Positions 7,499 to 14,743 of a DNA stretch of 22,075 nucleotides are shown here, one piece after another. The notes beneath the pieces are model-generated. The model was not told the DNA's origin and did no database searches. It saw only the letters and a list, made by a program, of their open reading frames with translations. This DNA comes from CALLMJ01 sp964493765 (GTDB taxonomy: Bacteria; Bacteroidota; Bacteroidia; J057; CALLMJ01). Position numbers and translations under genes: made by a program. Numbering within the stretch: position 1 is the stretch's first letter; the number at the start of each line of letters is the position of its first letter. The DNA lies in the NCBI GenBank assembly GCA_964493765.1, contig CAZBPK010000053.1, forward strand, positions 1 through 22,075. The letters are read 5' to 3'.

Positions 7499-8096
7499 AA
7501 TAAGAATTCTCACCGCAAAGTAAATAAAAAAATGAATTGGGATAAAAAAGGGTTAAAAATTAATTTTGAAGAAAAGCGTAAATATCAATTTAAAGGCGAG
7601 GCTGACTGAAATTTCCTCTTTCACAAAAAACCTTCGGGCGAAATTTCATAGCTATATTCCCCTCACTTCTATTACAAATTTTCAATCGCTGATTGCTCAA
7701 TGATATTTTTGGTAATCGGTTTCATCTAAAACTAACCTTCATTTTCTTGTTCGTCTTGTTCAGCTTCCATTTCGACCTTTGCATTTGTTTTGTAAAAGAT
7801 GCTTGTTAAATATGACGTCAAGAAATTATCGTTTAAAAGGTCAATGAAATAATGTCTTGAAACTTTAGTATGAAAACGGAACATGGATTTTTCGCCATTT
7901 CTAAATTTTTATCGTTTTATGGTGATTATTTTTATCGTTTTTTAAAGTTAAGATTTGTTAATAATGCAAAGATAAAAAAATTCTTTAAAATTTTGTAATT
8001 TTCTATCTTTTTTGTTGTTAAAACATTGCTGCGACAAAATCTAAAATTGGATGAAAGAACTATAAAGAAAAATAAATTTTTTAATTTTGGAGCCTT
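7499..8096. other. Gene-free region between accA and mutS
   Basis: About 600 nt lie between divergent accA and mutS. The middle (7561-7921) holds decayed minus-strand coding fragments, described separately. The part nearest mutS is AT-rich and carries a 13-nt direct repeat (tttttatcgtttt at 7906-7918 and 7929-7941). TAATTTTG at 8082-8089 resembles a -7 box but sits very near the mutS ATG and lacks a -33 partner. The 8-nt palindrome GAAATTTC occurs twice (7608-7615 and 7640-7647) and could pair with itself. Confidence 0.55.
7561..7921 (-). pseudogene. Decayed gene ends, possibly type I restriction (hsdR) remnant
   Basis: Reading the minus strand, an open frame runs from about 7909 to a TAG at 7734. 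It encodes about 57 residues (including RHYFIDLLNDNFLTSYLTSI and a tail EAEQDEQENEG) with no start codon and no family I can name. Soon after that stop, an ATG at 7723-7725 begins MKPITKNIIEQSAIENL and then meets stop codons. This short N-terminus resembles the start of type I restriction endonuclease R subunits (an IEQ-x-AIE helix). The same frame then reads SYEISPEGFL, a stop, and KRKFQSASPLN. The pattern is the 3' end of one gene followed by the truncated 5' end of another, as left by a deletion in a restriction-modification locus. The hsdR link rests on a short motif and is tentative. Confidence 0.4.
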
Positions 8097-10703
8097 ATGG
8101 CAAAGCATGATGAAGAAACGCCTTTGATGAGGCAATATCAATCTTTTAAACAGAAGTATCCTGATGCAATTTTATTGTTTCGTGTAGGAGATTTTTATGA
8201 AATGTTTGGTGAAGACGCTATCAAAGCCTCTAAAATTCTTAATATTCAGTTAACCAAAAGAAATAATGGTAAAGCCTCTGAAATTGAATTAGCAGGATTT
8301 CCTCATCATAGTATTGATGTTCATTTGCCTAAATTAGTAAAAGCTGGACAAAGAGTAGCTGTATGCGACCAATTAGAGGATCCGAAATTAGCTAAAGGTA
8401 TAGTAAAAAGAGGAGTTACTGAAGTCTTATCACCCGGAATATTAACGAACGAGAAAGTTCTTGAACATAGCAAAAACAATTATATTTGCTCTTTATTTTT
8501 TTACCAAAATCAGAATATAGGAATTGCATTTTGTGATATTTCTACCGGTGATTTTTTTTGTTTTAGTATTCCACTCTCTAAACTTGAAAAAATTCTTTTC
8601 ACCTTTGAGCCTTCAGAAGTCATTTTACCCAGAAAAGATTTAAAAAATTTTAAAGATTTATTTCATGAAGATTTTTACACTTATCGTTTAGAAGATTGGA
8701 TTTATGAAAAAGATTTTGCTATTCAACAATTGTTAGATCATTTTCAAGTGCAAAGTTTAAAAGGCTTTGGTCTAGAAGAGGAAATTTATGGTAGTATTGC
8801 AGCAGGGGCTATTTTACATTATCTAAAATATAACGAACAACATCAACTCAATCACCTCAAGCAAATTCATTATTTTGCTGATGAAGAATTTTTGTATTTA
8901 GATAAATTTACTATCAGAAATTTAGAGTTAATTCATTCTCAATATAATGAAGGAAAATCGTTATCAGAAATTTTAGATGAAACCCAAACAGCTATGGGTG
9001 CAAGGCTTCTTAGAAAATGGATTTTAATGCCCCTAAGAAATATCATTCTTATAGAAAATCGTTTAAATAAAATTCAAGAACTCATTCAGTTCCAAAAAAT
9101 TTTATCAGAAATTAGAGAAAAACTAAGTTATATTTCTGATATAGAAAGACTTGCGGCAAAACTTTCTATGCTTAAATTGAATCCACGTGAAGCTATAATA
9201 TTAAAACAATCGTTAACCATAGTACCTGAAATAAAAAATTGTATACAACATTTAGAAATGTTTCAGGATTTTATTCATCTTTTACCAGATTGTAGTAATG
9301 AAGTAGAATTACTCAAAAATACATTAATTGAAAATCCTGCATTAAGTTCAGCCAATGGTTTTATCATTCAAGAAGGGATCTCTCAGGAATTAGAAGAACT
9401 ACGAAACATTCAAGAACACGCCCAAAAAGTATTGCTTCAAATTCAACAAACAGAAGCATTAAATACAGGAATTGCTAATTTAAAGGTAGATTTTAACAAA
9501 GTTCATGGTTACTATATAGAAATTAGCAAAGCCCATAAAAATAAAGTTCCTGACTATTTTGAGCGTCGCCAAACATTAACCAATGCAGAAAGATATATCA
9601 CTCCTGAACTCAAAGAATTAGAAGTAAAAGTATTAACTGCTGAAGAAAAAAGGGTAGTTTTGGAACAAAAATTATATGTAGAACTTTTGCAAAAGTTACA
9701 ACTTTCTTTAAATAAGTTTCAAGAAACGGCTAAAATTATAGCTCAAATTGATGTTTTGTCTAATATCGCTCAAATCGCTATACAAAGAAATTATTGTAAA
9801 CCAGAAGTTTATGATAATGATGTTATAGAAATTATAGCAGGAAGGCATCCAGTGATTGAAAAAATGTTGCCTATTGATAAAACTTATATTCCCAATGATG
9901 TTTATTTAGATAACTCTTCTCAACAAATTATTATTTTAACGGGACCGAATATGGCTGGGAAATCTGCATTTTTAAGGCAAGTAGGTCTCATTACTTTGAT
10001 GGCACAAGCAGGATTTTATGTTCCTGCACAACAAGCCAAAATAGGATTGGTAGATAAAATTTTTACTCGCGTAGGAGCATCGGATAACCTCGCCGCAGGT
10101 GAATCTACTTTTATGGTAGAAATGAACGAAACCGCTCGTATCATTAATAATGCCTCTCCTAAATCTTTGATTCTTTTAGATGAAATAGGAAGAGGAACTT
10201 CTACTTTTGATGGAATTTCTATTGCTTGGTCATTAGTAGAATTTTTACATAATGAAAAAAATTACCAATCAAAAACCATTTTTGCTACTCACTATCATGA
10301 ATTAACAGAATTAGCCAATTCTTTACAACGTGTTAAAAATTTTAATGTGAAAGTAAAAGAAATGGATGGAAAAATTTTATTTTTAAGGAAATTAGAAGCT
10401 GGAAGCTCCGAACATAGTTTTGGGATACAAGTTGCGGCAATGGCAGGACTGCCAAAATCCATCATTGATAGAGCAAATGAAGTTTTACAACAATTTGAAA
10501 ATCAGAGAATCCAACAAAAAAATACTGCCTCACAAATTCCCGTAAAAACTCAACCCATTCAAATGAAACTCTTTGAACTCATGGACGAAGATACCCTAAA
10601 ACTCCGTAAATTACTTTCTCATATTGATATAGACCGAATGACTCCCGTAGAAGCACTATTAAAACTTCAAGAAATAAAACGCGAAATTCTTGATAAACAT
10701 TAA
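8097..10703 (+). CDS. mutS: DNA mismatch repair protein MutS
   Basis: MutS recognises mismatches and small loops and, with MutL and ATP, starts repair. The 868-residue protein is full length. The mismatch-reading domain has FYE at residues 33-35 (within FRVGDFYEMFGEDA). Connector, lever and clamp regions follow (for example TAMGARLLRKWILMPL and FNKVHGYYIEISKAHKNKVPDYF). The ATPase domain has Walker A GPNMAGKS at about 616-623, the GASDNLAAGESTFMVEM segment, Walker B LLLDEIGRGTSTFDG and FATHYHEL. The C-terminal tail ends with a helical segment (DIDRMTPVEALLKLQEIK), as in MutS1. The ATG at 8097 gives the normal MAKHDEETPLMRQY start. It stands alone, divergent from accA and convergent with the repeat protein at 10723. 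Confidence 0.98.
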   Translation: MAKHDEETPLMRQYQSFKQKYPDAILLFRVGDFYEMFGEDAIKASKILNIQLTKRNNGKASEIELAGFPHHSIDVHLPKLVKAGQRVAVCDQLEDPKLAKGIVKRGVTEVLSPGILTNEKVLEHSKNNYICSLFFYQNQNIGIAFCDISTGDFFCFSIPLSKLEKILFTFEPSEVILPRKDLKNFKDLFHEDFYTYRLEDWIYEKDFAIQQLLDHFQVQSLKGFGLEEEIYGSIAAGAILHYLKYNEQHQLNHLKQIHYFADEEFLYLDKFTIRNLELIHSQYNEGKSLSEILDETQTAMGARLLRKWILMPLRNIILIENRLNKIQELIQFQKILSEIREKLSYISDIERLAAKLSMLKLNPREAIILKQSLTIVPEIKNCIQHLEMFQDFIHLLPDCSNEVELLKNTLIENPALSSANGFIIQEGISQELEELRNIQEHAQKVLLQIQQTEALNTGIANLKVDFNKVHGYYIEISKAHKNKVPDYFERRQTLTNAERYITPELKELEVKVLTAEEKRVVLEQKLYVELLQKLQLSLNKFQETAKIIAQIDVLSNIAQIAIQRNYCKPEVYDNDVIEIIAGRHPVIEKMLPIDKTYIPNDVYLDNSSQQIIILTGPNMAGKSAFLRQVGLITLMAQAGFYVPAQQAKIGLVDKIFTRVGASDNLAAGESTFMVEMNETARIINNASPKSLILLDEIGRGTSTFDGISIAWSLVEFLHNEKNYQSKTIFATHYHELTELANSLQRVKNFNVKVKEMDGKILFLRKLEAGSSEHSFGIQVAAMAGLPKSIIDRANEVLQQFENQRIQQKNTASQIPVKTQPIQMKLFELMDEDTLKLRKLLSHIDIDRMTPVEALLKLQEIKREILDKH

Positions 10704-10722
10704 ACAATAAAAAAATCAAAAA

Positions 10723-11427
10723 TTATTCTTTGTTAATCCATTGAAATCTTTGTTTAGAGCCATCAGGATTTTTAACGATAATTTCAGGAAATTTTACAGG
10801 TTGATTTTCTTTGGGATAGATTATTGTATATTTATCAGGGGCATTAGGAAATTGTACATCAAATTGCAAAATACCCTCAAAATCCAAAACAATATTAGGG
10901 TCTTTGATATTAGAAATTTTTAATTCAATCCATTGGGGATTTTTAGAAGAAGCATATTTTACCTTCAAATTCTTAGAATGGATGTAAGTAATATGAAGAT
11001 ATTCTATGGTTTTGTTAGGATTAATGCACCTGAAAGTTCCTTTATGTCCCGTTAACTCAGGAATACCATAAAAAGTTTGTACCGATTTATCGGAATGGAT
11101 ACATTCTATATAATTTTCACCAGAATAACCCTTTAATTCATAGATTTTGGTATCATTAGGAAATTTTACCTTTGTTCCTTCGCCAAAATGATTTAAAAAT
11201 GGAATCTGGGGATTAATAATTTGTAGCGGTATATCTTCAGGATTATTGCCAGAGGAATAAAATATACGTTTTTGTTCTTTATTAATTTTTAAGTATTCAA
11301 TCAATTCATTAGGATTTTTACATTCCAATTTTTCATAAAAGAAATCATAAACCTTCGTAGATTGAGCATTTGCATTCAATGAATATAAAACAATGAACAA
11401 AAACAAGATTTTCAAATTATTCTTCAT
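10723..11427 (-). CDS. Secreted protein with internal repeats, unknown function
   Basis: I do not recognise a family. The 234-residue product starts with a clear signal peptide (residues 1-21, ending NANAQ), so it is exported. The mature part contains a repeated motif of the form (E/R)C-x-NP-(N/D)-K-x-IEYL. It occurs as ECKNPNELIEYL (about 35-46), ECIHSDKSVQTFY (about 108-120), RCINPNKTIEYL (about 133-144) and VKNPDGSKQRFQW (about 218-230). FPN-containing strands follow at about 89-97 and 193-200. The arrangement suggests two units of about 98 residues built from beta-rich modules, resembling repeat proteins of the MORN or WG kind only in general style. The start is the ATG at 11425-11427; an upstream TTG (11431-11433) is less likely. 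It converges on mutS and diverges from the PAP2 gene. Confidence 0.75.
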   Translation of the reverse strand: MKNNLKILFLFIVLYSLNANAQSTKVYDFFYEKLECKNPNELIEYLKINKEQKRIFYSSGNNPEDIPLQIINPQIPFLNHFGEGTKVKFPNDTKIYELKGYSGENYIECIHSDKSVQTFYGIPELTGHKGTFRCINPNKTIEYLHITYIHSKNLKVKYASSKNPQWIELKISNIKDPNIVLDFEGILQFDVQFPNAPDKYTIIYPKENQPVKFPEIIVKNPDGSKQRFQWINKE

Positions 11428-11446
11428 AATCAATACATTAAGTTTA

Positions 11447-11454
11447 CAAAATTA
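11447..11454 (-). promoter_or_regulatory. Putative -7 box for the secreted repeat protein
   Basis: On the minus strand this reads TAATTTTG, matching TAnnTTTG, about 20 nt upstream of the ATG at 11427. No clear -33 TTTG is visible, so support is partial. It would fire divergently from the promoter at 11462-11493. Confidence 0.35.
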
Positions 11455-11461
11455 GTAGTAT

Positions 11462-11493
11462 TTTGGTTTTGAAAGAGAAAATATTTATTTTTG
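11462..11493 (+). promoter_or_regulatory. Putative Bacteroidota-type promoter of the PAP2-dus operon
   Basis: TTTG at 11462-11465 is followed after 20 nt by TATTTTTG at 11486-11493, an almost ideal -33/-7 pair. The ATG of the PAP2 gene is 22 nt downstream. This is one of the two best promoter matches in the window. Confidence 0.65.
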
Positions 11494-11514
11494 TAACCCT
11501 AAAAAATTATAACT

Positions 11515-12150
11515 ATGCAGATGAGTCTAAAAATGGAAAAGTTCTTAATAACAGCAACATTTATAATCGTTGCTGCTTATGCCTATTTTTATGCCAATGA
11601 AGTCAATTTAGCATTGGAGAAAAGTGGAGGCTCATTTACTATCATAAAAACTCAATGGGACGATTGGATTCCTTTTATTCCAGAATTTATTTATCCTTAT
11701 TATATTTATTTTCCTTTTATGCTTTTGGTTGTACCTATTACCTCCACAAGATTGCAGTTTTATCATGTAGTTACAGCTTTTGCTATTTTAGAATCCACGG
11801 CAATTTCTACATTTATTTTGTTTCCCACAAAAATGATAAGACCAATAGTTGAACCTTCTAATTTTACTTATCAATTGGTTTACAGTATGTTTTCCGTGGA
11901 TCCTGGTTATAATTTATTACCATCACTTCATGTTGGACATTCGGTATTAGTAGCAGTATTTTTTTATGTTTATCAACGTAAATTTTTTATACCAGTTTTT
12001 ATTGTAGCAACAAGTATTTGCCTTTCAACGGTTTTTATCAAACAACATTATGTAATTGATATTCCCTTTGGAATTTTATATTCCATAACTGCATATAACA
12101 TTGCAAAATATATTATTTACAAAAATCGTAGTAAATTTGCCATGGAATAA
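11515..12150 (+). CDS. PAP2-type membrane enzyme, inositolphosphotransferase-like
   Basis: The 211-residue protein has about six hydrophobic segments and the lipid-phosphatase/phosphotransferase motifs of the PAP2 superfamily. Motif 2 is PSLHVGHS (136-143), with His139. Motif 3 is STVFIKQHYVIDIPFG (about 171-186), with His178 and Asp182. The form KQHYxxD, together with the short length, is typical of the Aur1/Ipt1-like branch that moves phosphoinositol or another head group onto ceramide or diacylglycerol. Bacteroidota make sphingolipids, so a ceramide head-group transferase is a reasonable idea, but a plain phosphatidate or undecaprenyl-diphosphate phosphatase cannot be excluded. The start is the ATG at 11515; a second ATG at 11533 (MEKFL) is possible. 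The dus gene begins 1 nt after its stop codon. Confidence 0.85.
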   Translation: MQMSLKMEKFLITATFIIVAAYAYFYANEVNLALEKSGGSFTIIKTQWDDWIPFIPEFIYPYYIYFPFMLLVVPITSTRLQFYHVVTAFAILESTAISTFILFPTKMIRPIVEPSNFTYQLVYSMFSVDPGYNLLPSLHVGHSVLVAVFFYVYQRKFFIPVFIVATSICLSTVFIKQHYVIDIPFGILYSITAYNIAKYIIYKNRSKFAME

Positions 12151-12151
12151 A

Positions 12152-13150
12152 ATGATAAAAATCGGGGAAAATATAATTTTTGAGGAATTTCCTTTACTGC
12201 TCGCACCTATGGAAGATGTAAGTGACCCTCCCTTTCGTAAAGTTTGCAAACAAAATGGTGCTGATTTGATGTACACTGAGTTTATATCTTCAGAGGGTTT
12301 AATTAGAGATGCCGCACAAAGCAAAAAAAAATTAGATATTTTTGAATACGAAAGACCCATTGGAATACAATTATTTGGTTCTGATGTAGATACGATGGCA
12401 GAATGTACCAAAATTGCCACAGCAGTAAACCCCGATTTGATTGATATAAATTATGGTTGCCCTGTCAAAGCGGTAGCTTGTAAGGGTGCTGGTGCCGCTC
12501 TACTAAAAGATATTCCATTAATGGTTAAAATGACAGAAGGCGTCGTAAAATCTACTCATTTACCTGTAACCGTAAAAACACGCCTTGGCTGGGACGATGC
12601 CTCTAAAAATATTGAAGAAGTCGCTGAAAGATTGCAAGATATTGGTATTAAAGCACTTACTATTCATGGTAGAACTCGTGTTCAAATGTATAAAGGAGAT
12701 GCTGATTGGACCTTAATCGGAAAAATTAAAGAAAATCCTCGCATCAAAATCCCAATCTTTGGTAATGGCGACATTGATTCTCCCCAAAAAGCCTTAGAAT
12801 ACAAAAATCGTTATGGCGTAGATGGAATTATGATTGGACGTGCATCTATTGGCTATCCTTGGATTTTTAATGAAATTAAACATTTCTTCAAAACAGGGCA
12901 AGTTCTACCCCCTCCTACCCTTGCTGAAAGAGCCAAAGTTTGCCTAGAACATTTTGAATTTTCTTTGCAATGGAAAGGTGAAAAATATGGTCTAATTGAA
13001 ATGAGAAAGCATTACGGGAATTATTTTAAGTCAATTCCTTTTTTTAAAGAAACAAAACTCAAATTATGTACTTCTGACTCTATTGATGAGGTGAGAGAAA
13101 TTCTCAATCAACTACAAATAGAAGATTATGAAATTATTAAGCCCGTTTAA
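12152..13150 (+). CDS. dusB: tRNA-dihydrouridine synthase (DusB-like)
   Basis: This flavoenzyme reduces specific uridines in the tRNA D-loop to dihydrouridine using NADPH. The 332-residue TIM-barrel protein has the FMN-binding APMEDVSDPPFR start, the catalytic Cys103 in INYGCPVKAV, KTRLGWD, the IHGRTRVQMYKGDADW motif, the phosphate-binding FGNGDI and the GVDGIMIGRASIGYPWIF segment. I placed the start at the ATG 12152-12154, giving MIKIGENIIFEEFPLLLAPM. An in-frame upstream ATG at 12101 lies inside the PAP2 gene and would add residues unlike the family. With this start the gap to the PAP2 stop codon is 1 nt, indicating one transcript. The dus family is certain; the DusB subtype is inferred. 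Confidence 0.95.
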   Translation: MIKIGENIIFEEFPLLLAPMEDVSDPPFRKVCKQNGADLMYTEFISSEGLIRDAAQSKKKLDIFEYERPIGIQLFGSDVDTMAECTKIATAVNPDLIDINYGCPVKAVACKGAGAALLKDIPLMVKMTEGVVKSTHLPVTVKTRLGWDDASKNIEEVAERLQDIGIKALTIHGRTRVQMYKGDADWTLIGKIKENPRIKIPIFGNGDIDSPQKALEYKNRYGVDGIMIGRASIGYPWIFNEIKHFFKTGQVLPPPTLAERAKVCLEHFEFSLQWKGEKYGLIEMRKHYGNYFKSIPFFKETKLKLCTSDSIDEVREILNQLQIEDYEIIKPV

Positions 13151-13548
13151 AAACCTGCCTTGATGTAACTCCAACCCTCTTGTTGCCTTTTAGCAACTTC
13201 AATAATACCCGCTTTTACATATTTTAATCCATCAACCAATTGAATTTTTTCCATTTTCTTTTCAACCATAGTGTTTTCGCACGCAACAAATTCTACACCT
13301 TTCTTAGAAAGCTCTTGAATTGAGGGATATACAACAGTTTTTTCTTTCATTAACATTTCTATTCCAGGTCCATGGCATACCACTGCTAATTTTACGGTTG
13401 GGTCTTCTTTCAAAATGTTTTTAAACTGTCTAATAACTGCTTTATGGACTAAGGAATCATTAGAGGTTAATTGAAAAACAATTTTTAATTGAGCATTAGT
13501 AAAGTTGGCTATTAATACAGCCCAAATGGTAATCAATAAACTTTTCAT
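13147..13548 (-). CDS. Exported DsrE-family protein
   Basis: The 133-residue product has a signal peptide (residues 1-20, ending FTNAQ) and a DsrE/DsrF-like alpha-beta fold. KIVFQLTSNDSLVHKAVIRQFKNIL forms the first strand and helix, followed by VKLAVVCHGPGIEMLM with Cys58 and GVEFVACENTMVEKKM with Cys90 at the position of the conserved DsrE cysteine. Cytoplasmic relatives take part in sulfur relay; exported versions in Bacteroidota have no assigned role. The ATG at 13546-13548 is preferred over one 42 nt upstream because it puts the signal peptide at the N-terminus and leaves a -7 box free. Its stop overlaps the dus stop in opposite orientation (shared TTAA). Confidence 0.85.
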   Translation of the reverse strand: MKSLLITIWAVLIANFTNAQLKIVFQLTSNDSLVHKAVIRQFKNILKEDPTVKLAVVCHGPGIEMLMKEKTVVYPSIQELSKKGVEFVACENTMVEKKMEKIQLVDGLKYVKAGIIEVAKRQQEGWSYIKAGF

Positions 13549-13553
13549 ACTTG

Positions 13554-13561
13554 CAAATTTA
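13554..13561 (-). promoter_or_regulatory. Putative -7 box for the DsrE-like gene
   Basis: The minus strand reads TAAATTTG, matching TAnnTTTG, 5 nt before the chosen ATG at 13548. It lies inside the longer reading frame, which supports the shorter start. No clear -33 box is present, and the leader would be almost absent. Confidence 0.35.
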
Positions 13562-13688
13562 CTCACCCAGTAATTGGAAAATTGTAACATAAATTACATT
13601 TGTACCAAACATTTTGTTAATTATATCCAAAATTATCCACTCAAAGAATTTATTGAGAAGAGGAAAAAAAATTGAATAAAACCGAAAT

Positions 13689-13815
13689 GCGTGAGGGATG
13701 CGAAGGGCACGAAGTGGCACTGCCTTTTGACACTTTTGAAAAAAGTGTCAAAAGGATTGCTGAAACGAAGTGAAACCCAAAGCAGCCCGACCCTGAACAT
13801 AGTGAAGGGACACGC
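13689..13815. repeat. Structured intergenic repeat-like element
   Basis: This stretch is clearly richer in GC than its surroundings and can fold as nested stems. GCGTG (13689-13693) faces CACGC (13811-13815), AGGG (13694-13697) faces CCCT (13791-13794), and GGGC (13705-13708) faces GCCC (13785-13788). In the centre is a perfect 15-bp hairpin, 13723-13737 against 13741-13755, with a GAA loop. It contains short recurring words such as GAAGTG and GAAGGG. The composition and fold are like high-copy intergenic elements seen in Bacteroidota genomes, but this window shows only one copy. Its role (structured RNA, terminator or miniature mobile element) is unknown. Confidence 0.6.
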
Positions 13816-13898
13816 CCCAAAAATCAAAATTTTAGTCTTATCAAAATCCTCATGGAAAACTTTTTTTACAAAAAAATTAAAAATCCATTTTAATGGTT

Positions 13899-13906
13899 TA
13901 TTTTTG
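13899..13906 (+). promoter_or_regulatory. Putative -7 box for the cyclophilin gene
   Basis: TATTTTTG matches TAnnTTTG and ends 15 nt before the ATG at 13922. No TTTG is found at the usual distance upstream, so the promoter call is partial. It would drive the cyclophilin, SDR and VWA genes. Confidence 0.4.
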
Positions 13907-13921
13907 CGTTTTTAATTGATA

Positions 13922-14743
13922 ATGAAAAAAATTTTCGTTTTAGCGTTTGCTGCTTTTTGGATAAGCAGTTGTGAGAAAGTAGATAAAAATTTAGTAGAAA
14001 TTCAAACTTCTTATGGAGTAATTAAAATCAAATTGTATGATGATGTACCTAAACACAAAGAAAATTTTATCAAATTAGCCAAAGAAGGTTTTTATGATAA
14101 TACAGGATTTCATAGAGTTATCAAAGAATTTATGATACAAGGGGGAGACCCCAATTCAAAAGACCCAGAAAAAAGGGCACAATGGGGCATGGGTGGACCC
14201 GGCTATGAACAAGATGCAGAAATTAATCCTAAATATTTTCATAAAAAAGGGGCAGTAGCAGCTGCAAGAATGGGAGATAACGTAAATCCTGACAGAAAGT
14301 CTTCTGGCTCACAATTTTATATTGTAACAGGTAAAAAATCTACCCATGAAGAATTAGACCAAATGGAAAAAGCAATTAATCAAGCCAATTTCCAAAAATT
14401 TGCATATCAACAAATTGCAAAACCAGAATTTGATTGGGTACGTAAAATTAATATTCAAAAACTTCAAAAAGAAAATCCTGATTCATTAATAAAATTAGAC
14501 CAAATCATCAACAAACAATTAGAAGACGAGTACAAAAAAGTTTCTAAAGAATTTAAGTTTACCCAAGAACAACGTAAATATTATACAGAAATTGGCGGTG
14601 CACCCTTTTTAGATGGTCAATATACGGTATTTGGAGAGGTAGTGGAAGGTATGGACATAGTTGAAAAAATTAGCCAAGTGGAAACCTTAGAAAATGATAT
14701 TCCTACTAAAGACATAAAAATTACGGTAAAAATTAATGAGTAA
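13922..14743 (+). CDS. Lipoprotein peptidyl-prolyl isomerase, cyclophilin type
   Basis: The enzyme speeds cis-trans isomerisation of prolyl bonds in the cell envelope. The 273-residue product starts with a lipoprotein signal whose lipobox ends at Cys17 (WISSC), so it is membrane-anchored. The cyclophilin domain runs from VEIQTSYGVIKIKLYDDVP through FIKLAKEGFYDNTGFHRVIKEFMIQGGDP (active-site FHRV with Arg), GAVAAARM and SSGSQFYIVTGK, and resumes at FLDGQYTVFGEVVEGMDIVEKI. Between these parts sits a charged helical insertion of roughly 90 residues (about 138-225), so the protein is longer than a simple cyclophilin. The start is the ATG at 13922; a TTG 6 nt upstream is unlikely. The SDR gene overlaps its end by 8 nt. 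Confidence 0.93.
   Translation: MKKIFVLAFAAFWISSCEKVDKNLVEIQTSYGVIKIKLYDDVPKHKENFIKLAKEGFYDNTGFHRVIKEFMIQGGDPNSKDPEKRAQWGMGGPGYEQDAEINPKYFHKKGAVAAARMGDNVNPDRKSSGSQFYIVTGKKSTHEELDQMEKAINQANFQKFAYQQIAKPEFDWVRKINIQKLQKENPDSLIKLDQIINKQLEDEYKKVSKEFKFTQEQRKYYTEIGGAPFLDGQYTVFGEVVEGMDIVEKISQVETLENDIPTKDIKITVKINE

Larger units (their letters stand above)
13549..13921. other. Intergenic region between DsrE-like gene and cyclophilin
   Basis: About 370 nt separate divergent genes. Except for the structured element at 13689-13815, the sequence is very AT-rich. Open frames on both strands across the element are low-complexity readings of it, without start context or recognisable protein features. A -7-like TATTTTTG lies at 13899-13906 near the cyclophilin start. 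Confidence 0.6.

Noticed and set aside
9942..9968. MutS Walker A reads GKSA where many MutS proteins have GKST
   Set aside because: This form is common in Bacteroidota MutS and the essential Gly-Lys-Ser is kept, so it is not an unusual change.
10699..10739. AT-rich inverted repeat between the convergent mutS and repeat-protein genes
   Set aside because: The arms (AACAA/TTGTT with TAA/TTA) need a 4-nt bulge and have almost no GC, so a terminator cannot be supported by eye.
12101..12151. Longer N-terminus of the tRNA-dihydrouridine synthase
   Set aside because: The extra residues lie inside the PAP2 coding sequence and are unlike the family; the ATG at 12152 gives the normal start.
12076..12420. 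114-codon minus-strand frame over the PAP2-dus junction
   Set aside because: It is antisense to two well-supported genes and has no protein features.
13633..13915. Open frames on both strands across the structured intergenic element
   Set aside because: They are readings of a folded repeat-like sequence, have no protein-like composition, no family features and no proper start context.
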